Assembly (NCBI GenBank): GCA_017643025.1
Contig: JAEPOG010000005.1
Location: forward strand, 1-64,000
Length of the DNA: 64,000 bases
Reading direction: 5' to 3'
Source of the DNA: Rhizobiaceae bacterium
GTDB lineage: Bacteria; Pseudomonadota; Alphaproteobacteria; Rhizobiales; Rhizobiaceae
Shown here: positions 18,137-27,488 of the stretch, in pieces
Numbering within the stretch: position 1 is the stretch's first letter
How the letters are laid out: each line of letters begins with the position of its first letter
The notes under the pieces: generated by a model
The model's database searches: none
Told to the model about the DNA's origin: nothing
The model's input: only the letters and a program-made list of their open reading frames with translations
Program-made: the position numbers and the translations under genes

Positions 18137-18159
18137 CGCCCCTGCGCATTGTGGGGGCG
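18137..18159 (+). promoter_or_regulatory. Intercistronic stem-loop after chvE
   Basis: CGCCCC (18137-18142) pairs with GGGGCG (18154-18159) around an 11-base loop, between chvE and gguA. There is no T-run, so full termination is unlikely. A role in stabilising the chvE message is inferred. Confidence 0.55.
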
Positions 18160-18191
18160 GAACTCCATTCGACGCCTACTCATTTGGGAGG

Positions 18192-19715
18192 ATGACGGTG
18201 CGCGCGCTGCTTGAAATGCAGTCAATCAGCAAGAGCTTTCCCGGCGTGAAGGCCCTAGATCATGTCGATTTAACCGTCAGGGAAGGCGAAATCCACGCCA
18301 TCTGCGGGGAAAACGGCGCTGGCAAGTCAACCCTGATGAAGGTGCTGTCGGGCGTATATCCTGCCGGCACATACGAAGGTGAAATCTTATACGATGGTGA
18401 GCCCGCGCGTTTCCGCGATATTCGCGATAGCGAAGAAAAGGGCATCATCATCATTCATCAGGAACTCGCCCTCGTTCCCCAGTTATCGATCGCTGAAAAC
18501 ATCTTTCTTGGGAACGAGCGCAGCAGCCGCGGGGTCGTGAACTGGCATGAAACAAATCGGCGCACTGAAGAATTGCTCGCCAAGGTCGGTTTGAAGGAAG
18601 CGCCGACAACGCGTGTGGACAACATCGGCGTCGGCAAGCAGCAGCTGGTTGAAATAGCGAAGGCGCTTTCGAAACAGGTCAAGTTGTTGATACTCGACGA
18701 ACCGACTTCGGCGCTGCAGGAAAACGACAGCCGCAAGCTGCTCGACCTGATGCTGGAGTTGAAGTCGCAAGGCGTCACCTGCATCCTCATATCCCACAAG
18801 CTGGGCGAGGTCCGCTACGTAGCGGATACGATCACCGTGATCCGCGACGGTTCGACGGTATCGACGCTCGATTCCGCCAATGGCGTCAGTGAAGATCGCA
18901 TCGTGCGGGACATGGTCGGTCGCGACATGACTCAGCGGTTTCCGGAGCACGACCGAAAACCCGGCAATGTTCTTCTCGAGGTGGACGGCTGGAACGCTTG
19001 GCATCCCGAACACGCTGAACGCAGGGTAATCCGCGATGTCTCATTCAACGTTCGCGCCGGAGAAGTCGTCGGCATCGCGGGCCTGGTGGGGTCCGGCCGG
19101 ACGGAACTGGCGATGTCGATCTTTGGTCGAAGCTACGGGCGCAATGTCTCCGGGAGCGTAAGACTCAGGGGTAAACCCATCGACGTGAGCTCTGTGGACA
19201 AGGCGATTGAAGCGGGAATCTCTTATGTCACCGAAGACCGAAAGACGCTTGGCCTGGTTCTGGACGAAACGATACGCTTCAACACGACGTTGGCCAATCT
19301 GAAGGCGGTGTCAGCAGGGGGCGTGCTCAACCGCAACGAAGAAACCCGCACTGCCGAAAACTACAGGGATGCTCTCGCCATCAGGACGCCCTCGGTTTTC
19401 CAGAAAACTGTGAACCTCTCCGGTGGCAATCAGCAGAAAGTCGTTCTGGCGAAATGGCTTTATACCGCTCCAGAGGTGCTCATCTTGGATGAGCCGACGC
19501 GGGGCATCGACGTCGGCGCAAAATATGAAATCTATTCGATCATCAACGACCTCGCCGAACAGGGCAAAGGCGTGGTGATGATCTCGTCCGAGATGCCGGA
19601 GCTGATCGGAATGTGCGACCGGATCTACGTTATGAACCGTGGATCTCTGGTTGGCGAGCTGCCGGCAGCAGACGCCACCCAGGAGCGCATCATGTCGCTC
19701 ATGGTCAACGAATAG
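18192..19715 (+). CDS. gguA: Sugar ABC transporter ATPase GguA
   Basis: A 507-residue double-cassette ATPase of the CUT2 (AraG/XylG/MglA) type. The first half has GENGAGKST (residues 37-45) and [11 protein letters not shown]; the second half has a degenerate P-loop ([10 protein letters not shown]), [10 protein letters not shown] and [13 protein letters not shown]. It drives GguB import of sugars delivered by ChvE. A GTG at 18198 has ideal spacing to GGGAGG, while the ATG at 18192 directly abuts it, so the true start may be two codons later. Confidence 0.93.
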   Translation: MTVRALLEMQSISKSFPGVKALDHVDLTVREGEIHAICGENGAGKSTLMKVLSGVYPAGTYEGEILYDGEPARFRDIRDSEEKGIIIIHQELALVPQLSIAENIFLGNERSSRGVVNWHETNRRTEELLAKVGLKEAPTTRVDNIGVGKQQLVEIAKALSKQVKLLILDEPTSALQENDSRKLLDLMLELKSQGVTCILISHKLGEVRYVADTITVIRDGSTVSTLDSANGVSEDRIVRDMVGRDMTQRFPEHDRKPGNVLLEVDGWNAWHPEHAERRVIRDVSFNVRAGEVVGIAGLVGSGRTELAMSIFGRSYGRNVSGSVRLRGKPIDVSSVDKAIEAGISYVTEDRKTLGLVLDETIRFNTTLANLKAVSAGGVLNRNEETRTAENYRDALAIRTPSVFQKTVNLSGGNQQKVVLAKWLYTAPEVLILDEPTRGIDVGAKYEIYSIINDLAEQGKGVVMISSEMPELIGMCDRIYVMNRGSLVGELPAADATQERIMSLMVNE

Positions 19716-19727
19716 AGAGACACCACG

Positions 19728-20972
19728 ATGGCATTTGCTCATAGTGAAGGCGTTGTAGGACCAAAGAAGACGACGCAGGGTGTCCGCGAATATGTGATGT
19801 CGCATCTGCGCGAGTATGGGCTCCTGATCGCGCTGATCGTGGTGATGGTATTCTTCCAGATTGTCACCGACGGGACTCTGCTCCGAGCGGTCAACGTCAC
19901 CAACCTGCTACTGCAGAACAGCTACATCGTCATAATGGCGCTGGGCATGCTCATTGTCATAGTTTCGGGCAATATCGACCTGTCGGTCGGTTCAGTCATG
20001 GGCTTCATCGGCGCTTTGGCCGCGGTAATGATGGTGCAACTGGACGCGCCAATGCTGGTGACGGTCGTCTCGTGCCTGATCGTTGGCGGCTTCATCGGTG
20101 CAGCCCAAGGCTATTGGGTGGCCTATTGGAAGATCCCGTCGTTCATCGTGACGCTCGCCGGTATGCTGGTTTTTCGGGGGCTTTCCCTGTGGCTGCTGGA
20201 AGGCCAGTCGGTCGGTCCGTTCCCACGCGAGTTTCAGGTCATCGCAAACGGGTTCGTGCCTGACATCTTCCCTGCCAGCTGGAGCGCTTCACTGGCGTCT
20301 GCTTTCGGGGAGCGGCAGGTGAACATTCTGGCGCTGGTCGCCGGCATCGCATCAGCAGCGCTGGTATTCTGGATGGGCCACAAACAGCGCGCGCGAAATA
20401 GGGCATATGGCATTGAGGACGAGCCGCTGAGCTTCTTTGCCGCCCGCAATTTTATCGTGGCCGCGGCACTGATCTTCATCACCTACAAGCTCTCGACGTT
20501 TCGGGGTCTGCCTAACGTGCTTATTACGATGGGCATATTGACTGTTATTTATACCTTCATCACCTCCAGCACGGTGATTGGCCGTCGCATCTATGCGCTG
20601 GGCGGCAACGAGAAGGCGGCAAAGCTCTCCGGTATCAAGACCGAGAGGCTCACGTTCCTTGCGTTCACGAATATGGGCGTGCTCGCTGCGGCTGCGGGGC
20701 TGGTGTTCGCGGCACGCCTGAACACCGCTACGCCTAAGGCGGGCTTCGCGCTGGAACTTGATGTCATCGCCGCGGTGTTTATCGGCGGCGCCTCCATGTC
20801 GGGTGGGGTAGGCACGATCATTGGCGCCGTTGTAGGCGCGTTCCTGATGGGTGTCCTGAACAACGGCATGTCCATCATGGGCATCGGTATCGACTACCAG
20901 CAGATGATCAAAGGACTGGTGCTGCTCGCCGCGGTGGTTTTCGACGTCTACAACAAGCAGAAGCAGGGCTGA
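19728..20972 (+). CDS. gguB: Sugar ABC transporter permease GguB
   Basis: A 414-residue CUT2 permease with about ten membrane helices and the family motifs SGNIDLSVGSVMG, GTIIGAVVGAFLMG and NNGMSIMGIG. It forms the inner-membrane channel for ChvE/GguA. It starts 12 bases after gguA and ends two bases before the dehydratase, showing a tight operon. Confidence 0.93.
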   Translation: MAFAHSEGVVGPKKTTQGVREYVMSHLREYGLLIALIVVMVFFQIVTDGTLLRAVNVTNLLLQNSYIVIMALGMLIVIVSGNIDLSVGSVMGFIGALAAVMMVQLDAPMLVTVVSCLIVGGFIGAAQGYWVAYWKIPSFIVTLAGMLVFRGLSLWLLEGQSVGPFPREFQVIANGFVPDIFPASWSASLASAFGERQVNILALVAGIASAALVFWMGHKQRARNRAYGIEDEPLSFFAARNFIVAAALIFITYKLSTFRGLPNVLITMGILTVIYTFITSSTVIGRRIYALGGNEKAAKLSGIKTERLTFLAFTNMGVLAAAAGLVFAARLNTATPKAGFALELDVIAAVFIGGASMSGGVGTIIGAVVGAFLMGVLNNGMSIMGIGIDYQQMIKGLVLLAAVVFDVYNKQKQG

Positions 20973-20974
20973 AC

Positions 20975-22717
20975 ATGCAATTCAAACCTGCAGACTGGCC
21001 GCGCAAACTCCGATCGCAAGAATGGTTCGGAGGAATTAGCCGCGACCAGATCTACCACCGTGGCTGGATGAAAAACCAGGGGTTGCCGCACGATCTGTTC
21101 GATGGTCGCCCCGTTATTGGGATCCTGAACACCTGGTCGGAATTGACGCCCTGTAACGCACATCTCGACGTCATAGCGGAAAGGGTAAAGCACGGGGTTT
21201 ACGAAGCCGGCGGATTTCCCGTCGAAGTCCCGGTTTTTTCAACAGCCGAGAGCTCATTTCGGCCGACGGCGATGATGTTCCGAAATCTCGCCGCGATGGC
21301 GACTGAAGAGGCCATTCGCGGTCAGCCAATTGACGGCTGCGTGCTTCTCGTCGGCTGTGACAAGACCACGCCCAGCCTCCTCATGGGCGCCGCGTCCACC
21401 GATATCCCTTCAATTATTGTAACCGGCGGCCCAATGCTCAACGGCTATTTCCGCGGCGAGCGGGTGGGTTCGGGAACACATCTTTGGAAGTTTTCCGAAG
21501 CAGTCAAAGCTGGAACGATGAAGGCTGACGAGTTTCTGGAAGCCGAAGCTTCGATGTCGCGCTCACCGGGTTCCTGCAACACGATGGGCACCGCATCAAG
21601 CATGGCGTCGATGGCTGAAGCACTTGGCATGGCGTTATCCGGGAATGCCGCCATTCCTGCGGTCGACAGCCGCCGTCGCGTGATGGCGCAGTTGTCGGGT
21701 CGGCGCATCGTTCAGATGGTAAAAGACGACTTGAAACCATCGGACATCATGACGCGGGAAGCATTTGAGAACGCCATTCGGACGAACGGCGCAATCGGCG
21801 GCTCCACGAACGCCGTTGTTCATTTGTTGGCAATTGCCGGGCGCGTTGGAATCGACCTTTCCCTTGATGACTGGGATCGATGCGGCCGCGACGTGGCAAC
21901 CATTGTCAATCTGATGCCATCAGGAAAATACCTGATGGAAGACTTCTATTATGCGGGCGGATTACCGGTCGTATTGAAGCGACTCGGAGAAGCTGAGCTG
22001 CTGCACAAAGATGCGCTTACGGTATCCGGTTCATCGATCTGGGATGAGGTCAAGGACGCGGTCAACTACAACGAAGACGTCATTCTTCCGGTCACACAGG
22101 CGCTGACCAAAAATGGGGGCATCGCGGTCCTGAAAGGCAATCTTGCGCCGAAGGGGGCGGTCATCAAGCCGTCCGCTGCATCGCCCGAATTGCTAAAACA
22201 TCGCGGTCGGGCCGTCGTTTTCGAGGACATCGACGACTATAAAAAGAAGATCAACGACGAGGCGCTCGATATCGACGAAACGTGCGTCATGGTCCTTAAG
22301 AATTGCGGTCCGAAGGGGTATCCCGGCATGGCAGAGGTTGGCAATATGGGCCTGCCACCCAAGCTCCTTCGGCGTGGCATTACCGACATGGTGCGTATCT
22401 CAGATGCACGGATGTCGGGGACTGCCTACGGCACGGTAATTCTCCATGTGTCCCCGGAAGCAGCGGCTGGCGGGCCGCTCGCAGCTGTGAGGAACGGTGA
22501 TTTCATCGACATAGACGTCGAGAGCCGACGTCTCCACCTCGAAATTTCCGATAGCGAGCTTTCAGCGCGACTAGCTCAGTGGATGCGCCCGTGCGCGGAA
22601 ATCGGTTCAGGATACGCGTGGCTACATCACCAGCATGTTCAAGGCGCAGATACCGGTGCGGATCTTGATTTCCTTCGCGGAAATCGTGGAGCGGCGGTCG
22701 CAAGGGATTCGCATTAG
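20975..22717 (+). CDS. L-arabinonate dehydratase (IlvD/Edd family)
   Basis: A 580-residue [2Fe-2S] aldonate dehydratase. The three cluster ligands are visible at Cys60 (TPCN), Cys128 (GCDKT) and Cys201 (SCNTMG), matching the spacing of the characterised Rhizobium L-arabinonate and Caulobacter xylonate dehydratases. The C-terminal signature HVQGADTGADLDFL is intact. It converts L-arabinonate to L-2-keto-3-deoxyarabonate. The neighbouring genes fix L-arabinonate as the best substrate, though the family also handles D-fuconate and D-xylonate. It is probably translationally coupled to gguB. Confidence 0.88.
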   Translation: MQFKPADWPRKLRSQEWFGGISRDQIYHRGWMKNQGLPHDLFDGRPVIGILNTWSELTPCNAHLDVIAERVKHGVYEAGGFPVEVPVFSTAESSFRPTAMMFRNLAAMATEEAIRGQPIDGCVLLVGCDKTTPSLLMGAASTDIPSIIVTGGPMLNGYFRGERVGSGTHLWKFSEAVKAGTMKADEFLEAEASMSRSPGSCNTMGTASSMASMAEALGMALSGNAAIPAVDSRRRVMAQLSGRRIVQMVKDDLKPSDIMTREAFENAIRTNGAIGGSTNAVVHLLAIAGRVGIDLSLDDWDRCGRDVATIVNLMPSGKYLMEDFYYAGGLPVVLKRLGEAELLHKDALTVSGSSIWDEVKDAVNYNEDVILPVTQALTKNGGIAVLKGNLAPKGAVIKPSAASPELLKHRGRAVVFEDIDDYKKKINDEALDIDETCVMVLKNCGPKGYPGMAEVGNMGLPPKLLRRGITDMVRISDARMSGTAYGTVILHVSPEAAAGGPLAAVRNGDFIDIDVESRRLHLEISDSELSARLAQWMRPCAEIGSGYAWLHHQHVQGADTGADLDFLRGNRGAAVARDSH

Positions 22718-22722
22718 AGGAA

Positions 22723-23661
22723 ATGAAGATCGCAATTGTCGGGGTCGGGAAGATTGCGCGCGACCAGCACATTCCAGCGATACAAAACTCGTTGGATTGG
22801 GAATTCGCCGCTACGGTGTCGCGTCATGGAAGCTTCGAGGGCATTCCATCCTATACGGATCTTGCGACGCTGCTTTCAGAACGGCCGGATATAGCCTGCG
22901 TGTCGCTGTGTATGCCACCTGTGCCCCGCTACGATTATGCGATGGTGGCACTAAACGCCGGCCGGCACGTGATGCTGGAAAAGCCGCCTGGGGCATCCGT
23001 TGCCGAGTGTATCGCGCTCGAAACAAAGGCCAGGGATGCCAAGCTGGCGCTCTACGCGACCTGGCACTCTCGTGAGGCTGCCTGTGTGGACCTCGCGCGC
23101 GAATGGTTAGCCGACAAGCGACTGCGAAGGCTATCGATTGCTTGGTGCGAAGATGTGCGGAAATGGCATCCGGGTCAAACCTGGATATGGGAAGCTGGAG
23201 GCCTGGGTGTCTTCGACCCTGGGATCAACGCGCTTTCGATCCTTACCAAGATTCTTCCGGTTCCGGTTCGCGTTGTGGCCGCCGAGCTCAGCTTCCCGGA
23301 AAACTGCGAGACGCCAATAGCGGCCACTCTGAATTTCGGTCACCCGGACGGGGCGGAAGTCACTGGTACCTTCGACTTCAGACAACTGGGTGACGAGACC
23401 TGGTCCATTGCGGCAGAAACCGATGGCGGAAACCTGATCCTTTCCGAGGGAGGTGCCAGGCTGATGGTCAACGGTGTCGAACGAAGTCCCCGTGTACCCG
23501 ATGTGAATCAAGCGATGTCCGGAGAATATCCAAGGCTATACGCAAATATGGCCAAGCTGACGAACGAACGTCGCGTTGACATGGACTTATCGCCTCTCAT
23601 TCTTGTTGCCGATGCTTTTTTGATCGGACGCCGAAAGATAGTCGAACCGTTCGACAAGTAG
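22723..23661 (+). CDS. L-arabinose 1-dehydrogenase (Gfo/Idh/MocA family)
   Basis: A 312-residue NAD(P)-dependent oxidoreductase with a Rossmann fold (VGVGKIARDQH at residues 6-16), Lys87 in EKPPG and an active-site stretch WIWEAGGLGVFDPGINALS containing Asp165 and Asn169. These segments closely match, from memory, Azospirillum brasilense AraA. It oxidises L-arabinose (and possibly D-galactose) to the gamma-lactone in the cytoplasm. It follows the dehydratase by five bases. The lactonase that should act between them is not in the window. Confidence 0.85.
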   Translation: MKIAIVGVGKIARDQHIPAIQNSLDWEFAATVSRHGSFEGIPSYTDLATLLSERPDIACVSLCMPPVPRYDYAMVALNAGRHVMLEKPPGASVAECIALETKARDAKLALYATWHSREAACVDLAREWLADKRLRRLSIAWCEDVRKWHPGQTWIWEAGGLGVFDPGINALSILTKILPVPVRVVAAELSFPENCETPIAATLNFGHPDGAEVTGTFDFRQLGDETWSIAAETDGGNLILSEGGARLMVNGVERSPRVPDVNQAMSGEYPRLYANMAKLTNERRVDMDLSPLILVADAFLIGRRKIVEPFDK

Positions 23662-23672
23662 GGAAACGACCG

Positions 23673-24590
23673 ATGTTGAAACCGCTCCAAGGTATATTGC
23701 CGGTTGCGCCAACCCCGTTTCATCAGGATGGTCGTCTCGACCAAGACGGCATGCGACGCGTTTTGGATTGCATGGTCGACCAGGGGGTCGACGCTATTTG
23801 CATTCTCGCCAACTACTCAGAGCAGTTTCTGCTCTCGGACGAGGAACGGGCGCTCCTAATGCGTCTGTGTCTGGAACACGGCGCCGGCCGGGTTCCGATA
23901 ATCGTTACAGTCAGCCATTTCTCAACCAGGATCGTAGTCGAACGCGCGCAGGCTGCGGAAGCGATGGGCGCCTCGATGGTGATGATGATGCCCCCCTACC
24001 ACGGGACCGGGCTCGCGCCGGCACCTCAAGGTGTGTTCGAGCACTTCGAGGCAGTAAGCCATGCGATATCCATCCCGATTATGGTACAGGATGCACCATT
24101 GTCGGGCGTGAACCTCAGCGTCGAGCTCCTGGCTCGCATGGCCAGGGAGCTGGAGAACGTCAGCTATTTCAAAATCGAATGTCCATTCGCAGCGGACAAA
24201 CTCGCGGCACTAATTGAAGCCGCCGGACCGTATATCGCGGGTCCCTTCGATGGGGAAGAAGCGGTTACACTGCTTGCGGACCTCGACGCAGGCGCCACGG
24301 GAACAATGTCCTCTGCGATGTTTCCCGAAAAAATCCGTCCGATTGTTGTCGACCATCGCGCTGGTCGGGCAGATGCCGCGCTCGCGCAGTGGCAGCGGTG
24401 CCTGCCTCTTATCAATCACGAAAACCGGCAGTGTGGCTTGCGCGCAACCAAGGTCGTGATGATGGAGGGCGGGGTCATCGCCAGCGACCATGTCCGCCAT
24501 CCTCTGAGGCCGATGTCGCTTCGCACCCGCGAGCGGCTGTTGCAGTTGGCGCGCGACCTCGATGTGTTGGCGCTCTCCTGGGCCAAGTAG
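23673..24590 (+). CDS. L-2-keto-3-deoxyarabonate dehydratase (DapA family)
   Basis: A 305-residue DHDPS/NAL-family barrel with the Schiff-base Lys167 (YFKIE). The regions CILANYSEQFLLSDEER, PPYHG, GPFDGEEA and PLINHENRQ match, from memory, Azospirillum AraD, which dehydrates and hydrolyses L-KDA to 2-oxoglutarate semialdehyde. This predicts the Weimberg-type branch rather than aldol cleavage to pyruvate and glycolaldehyde, although related family members are aldolases. It is the last gene of the chvE operon. Confidence 0.82.
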   Translation: MLKPLQGILPVAPTPFHQDGRLDQDGMRRVLDCMVDQGVDAICILANYSEQFLLSDEERALLMRLCLEHGAGRVPIIVTVSHFSTRIVVERAQAAEAMGASMVMMMPPYHGTGLAPAPQGVFEHFEAVSHAISIPIMVQDAPLSGVNLSVELLARMARELENVSYFKIECPFAADKLAALIEAAGPYIAGPFDGEEAVTLLADLDAGATGTMSSAMFPEKIRPIVVDHRAGRADAALAQWQRCLPLINHENRQCGLRATKVVMMEGGVIASDHVRHPLRPMSLRTRERLLQLARDLDVLALSWAK

Positions 24591-24852
24591 GCGATCGGTT
24601 GGTGCAGTGACATTTACGCTAGTGGAGCGGGTCGACCGGCCACGCAAATCTCTTGCCTCTGAGGTCCTTGGCAAGGGTGTACGGCGGGCCTTCGAACGCA
24701 ATTCTAAGAGCGTTTCAGGCGGCTTCGAAAAGGCTTGGAGAAAGCCAAGCCAGGGCAGGCCGCTCAGCTCTCCGCATTATTCCATAACCCAGCATACTTT
24801 GCACTTGGATACGTACCCGAAAATATGGATACTAGCTTTCCAGGAGGATCCA
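24591..24852. other. Gap with stem-loop and possible regulator remnant
   Basis: A hairpin GGCTTGG-AGAAAG-CCAAGCC lies at 24732-24751 without a following T-run. The frame from GTG 24607 encodes a short stretch (RPRKSLASEVLGKGVRRAF) faintly like a GntR N-terminus and runs into the ATPase, but no complete helix-turn-helix is seen. AGGAGG at 24842 is the ribosome site of the next gene. Confidence 0.4.
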
Positions 24853-25938
24853 GTGGCGGATATCGAACTGACGAACGTCTCCAAGAGCTTCGGCAATGTG
24901 AGGGTCATCGAGAACCTTTCGTTGGTCGTCAACTCGGGAGAATTCGTGGTTTTTCTCGGGCCCTCGGGCTCAGGAAAGTCCACATTGCTGAGAATGATTG
25001 CCGGCCTCGAGACCATCGACGACGGTACGCTGACTATCGGAGGTAAGCGCAGCGAGCATCTGGCGCCGGGCCAGCGCGGCGTGGCGATGGTGTTCCAGAA
25101 CTACGCGCTCTATCCGCACATGACCGTTCGCGAGAACATGGCGTTCGGGCTGCGTAACATTGGTATGGCTAGCAACGAAATCGACCGGCGCGTACAGGAT
25201 GCCGCTCGCATCCTCGAAATGGGGGAGTTGCTGGAACGGCGCCCCTCGCAGCTTTCGGGCGGCCAGCGGCAGCGCGTCGCCATCGGCCGCGCGATTGTGA
25301 AGGAACCGAAGGCGTTCCTGTTTGATGAGCCGCTGTCGAACCTTGACGCGGCGCTCCGTGTCCGAACCCGTGTCGAACTAGCCGAATTGCACCAGCGCAT
25401 GAAGGCTACGATGGTCTACGTCACGCACGATCAGACCGAGGCCATGACGCTTGCCGACCGCATCGTCATTCTCAATGACCGGAAGATCGAGCAGATCGGA
25501 ACGCCCATGGAGGTGTATCTAAGACCTGCGTCGCGGTTTGTGGCCGGGTTCGTCGGCAGTCCGGGCATGAACTTCATGCGGGCGGACATATCTGGCGGAG
25601 ATCAGGCAGTCGCGCGCCTTGGCGATGGCGCTTCGATGCCCCTTCACTTCGACAATCCAGGCGCCGGCTCCTACGAACTCGGCATACGCCCAGAAGGTGT
25701 CAGGGTCGTCAAGTCCAGCAGCCGGAAAGCGGCAACGACGCGAGCCAGGGCAGGCGTCGTCGAGCGGCTTGGCGAACGGACCCTCGTCTACTGCACGCTG
25801 AAGGACGGCACCGAAGTGATCGCCCAGGACAGCGGGCGTTCCGAAGTGTCGCCTGGCGATGACGTCGATCTCGATTTCGATTCGTCGGCTGTGCACTTGT
25901 TCGATCAGTCGGGGCAAACTTACCACGCGCGTGACTGA
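24853..25938 (+). CDS. ABC sugar transporter ATP-binding protein (UgpC/MsmK type)
   Basis: A 361-residue CUT1 ATPase with Walker A at 36-44 (GPSGSGKST), LSGGQRQR, LFDEPLSNLD and VTHDQTEA, then a TOBE-type C-terminus (GIRPEGV). The GTG at 24853 is chosen because AGGAGG lies five bases upstream; the longer frame before it has no ABC features. It faces the convergent minus-strand permease and binding-protein genes at 26646-29690 and is probably their ATPase. Confidence 0.9.
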   Translation: MADIELTNVSKSFGNVRVIENLSLVVNSGEFVVFLGPSGSGKSTLLRMIAGLETIDDGTLTIGGKRSEHLAPGQRGVAMVFQNYALYPHMTVRENMAFGLRNIGMASNEIDRRVQDAARILEMGELLERRPSQLSGGQRQRVAIGRAIVKEPKAFLFDEPLSNLDAALRVRTRVELAELHQRMKATMVYVTHDQTEAMTLADRIVILNDRKIEQIGTPMEVYLRPASRFVAGFVGSPGMNFMRADISGGDQAVARLGDGASMPLHFDNPGAGSYELGIRPEGVRVVKSSSRKAATTRARAGVVERLGERTLVYCTLKDGTEVIAQDSGRSEVSPGDDVDLDFDSSAVHLFDQSGQTYHARD

Positions 25939-26656
25939 ACCAGCCGATCCGCGCATCGTCTCTGCCTGGGGCAACAACGCCGATTTGTACGAGGCCGTCT
26001 TTGACGCACACAAGCTGCGTTACGTGCGGCAGGCCCGCTCGTTCGTCGCGCTCGATCATCCACCGCCCTACTATTCGGACCTGACGTTTCTGGCCGGGAC
26101 CGATGTCGCAGGAGCTTTGGCGGAAGTTCGGAAACTCGTCGAGCGAGAGCCACGCGTCGCCACGGTCAAGGACGCAACCTGCCGGCTCGATCTGGCCCGT
26201 TTCGGGTTCCGCGTGCTGTTTGAGGCGTATTGGGTGTGCGCCGAGGCGGAGCAGATATCCCCGGCTGGCGGAGGGTGGCAACGGATCGAAACCTCTATGG
26301 AACTCGCCCGTTGGGAAGAAGCGTGGAACAGCGCAGGCTCACCGGCGGATCGGAGAGTTTTTGTGCCGGACATTCTGAAAAATCCGAAGACCACGGTATT
26401 CGGTCGCCTAGAGGAGAATGGATTTTCGGCCGGCTGTATCGCCAATCTGTCGCCGGATTCGGTCGGCGTCTCGAACCTCTTTGGAGAACCGGTTCGCGCC
26501 GTGGTCGCTGATGCCGCAGCCCTTGCAAAAGCCTTCGGGGGTGGGCTGCCGGTCGTCGGCTACTCCTCCGGAGATGAGCTCGCGGCAATGTTGCAGGCAG
26601 GCTTTATGGAAATCGGACCTCTCCGAGTCTGGATACGCGAGAGAACTACCCCTTGA
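25931..26656 (+). CDS. Protein of unknown function following the ABC ATPase
   Basis: A 241-residue soluble protein, GTG start overlapping the ATPase stop by eight bases. It shows no signal peptide or membrane segment. Features are a Trp-rich middle (FEAYWVCAEAEQI, ELARWEEAWNSAG) and a C-terminus (LPVVGYSSGDELAAMLQAGFMEIGPLRVW) whose last strands recall an acyl-CoA N-acyltransferase fold; this is only an impression. Coupling to the ATPase suggests a role in the same sugar system. The stop overlaps the convergent permease gene by 11 bases. Confidence 0.75.
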   Translation: MTEPADPRIVSAWGNNADLYEAVFDAHKLRYVRQARSFVALDHPPPYYSDLTFLAGTDVAGALAEVRKLVEREPRVATVKDATCRLDLARFGFRVLFEAYWVCAEAEQISPAGGGWQRIETSMELARWEEAWNSAGSPADRRVFVPDILKNPKTTVFGRLEENGFSAGCIANLSPDSVGVSNLFGEPVRAVVADAAALAKAFGGGLPVVGYSSGDELAAMLQAGFMEIGPLRVWIRERTTP

Positions 26657-27488
26657 TGCCGGCGCTCAGCGTGATGGCTTCCGTTACCCTACGCTGGAAC
26701 AGCAGATAGGCAAGGGCGACCGGAAATCCGGCAAGAACCGCAGCTGCCAGCTCGCTTGCGTAGTAAACGCCGAAGCTGTCGTTGGTCTGCGTGATACCGA
26801 CGGTGATGGTCATCATGTCTGTCTTGGTGACGGCGAGGAACGGCCAAAGAAACGCGTTCCACGCCCAGATAAAGGTGACAATCGAAAGCGCAGTGGTCAC
26901 GCCCCAGTTCATCGGGATGTAGACCTTGAACAGGATCCGCCATTCGGACGCGTTGTCCATGATGGCGGCCTCGCGGAAATCCTTGGGCACCTGATCGAAG
27001 AACTGCTTGTAGACGATGATGATAACGGGGTGGATGAGCTGCGGCAGAATGATACCGGCCCAGGTGTTCAAAAGTCCCATATTCGCCATGAGCACGAAGT
27101 GATTGATGATCAGAACCTGGGTCGGCACCATGAAGCTCGCGAGGATGAACCACCACAACGCTGTCCTGAACGGAAAGCGCAGCTGTGAGATCGCGTAGCC
27201 GGCGAAGATCGAACTGCCCACGGTCAGGGCCATGACGCCAAGGGCCGTAGCGATCGAGTTCATGTACCAGTAGCCGATCTGCGTCTGGGTGAGGGCGAAC
27301 ACGTAATGCTCGAAGGTCAGTGTATCGGGCCACAGCTCGATATAGGGCCGCACCACCTCGTTGTCGGGTTTGAGTGAGCTCACGACACCCCAGTAGATGG
27401 GGAACGCCCACAGCACAGCCAGCACTACCGTGAGCACCGTGATCGCCAGTCCGGCGACGTTGAAGCGGCGGGCGGTGGCCGGGCTCAT
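26646..27488 (-). CDS. ABC sugar transporter permease (MalG type)
   Basis: A 280-residue inner-membrane permease with six hydrophobic segments and the EAA loop (FREAAIMDNASEWRILFKVYIP) near residue 185. The ATG at 27488 overlaps the upstream permease stop by an ATGA junction, so the pair is translationally coupled. It is the last gene of the GH51-binding protein-permease-permease set. Confidence 0.9.
   Translation of the reverse strand: MSPATARRFNVAGLAITVLTVVLAVLWAFPIYWGVVSSLKPDNEVVRPYIELWPDTLTFEHYVFALTQTQIGYWYMNSIATALGVMALTVGSSIFAGYAISQLRFPFRTALWWFILASFMVPTQVLIINHFVLMANMGLLNTWAGIILPQLIHPVIIIVYKQFFDQVPKDFREAAIMDNASEWRILFKVYIPMNWGVTTALSIVTFIWAWNAFLWPFLAVTKTDMMTITVGITQTNDSFGVYYASELAAAVLAGFPVALAYLLFQRRVTEAITLSAGIKG

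Noticed and set aside
24732..24751. Hairpin GGCTTGG-AGAAAG-CCAAGCC as terminator of the chvE operon
   Set aside because: No T-run follows on either strand, and it lies 140 bases from the stop; recorded as a stem-loop only.
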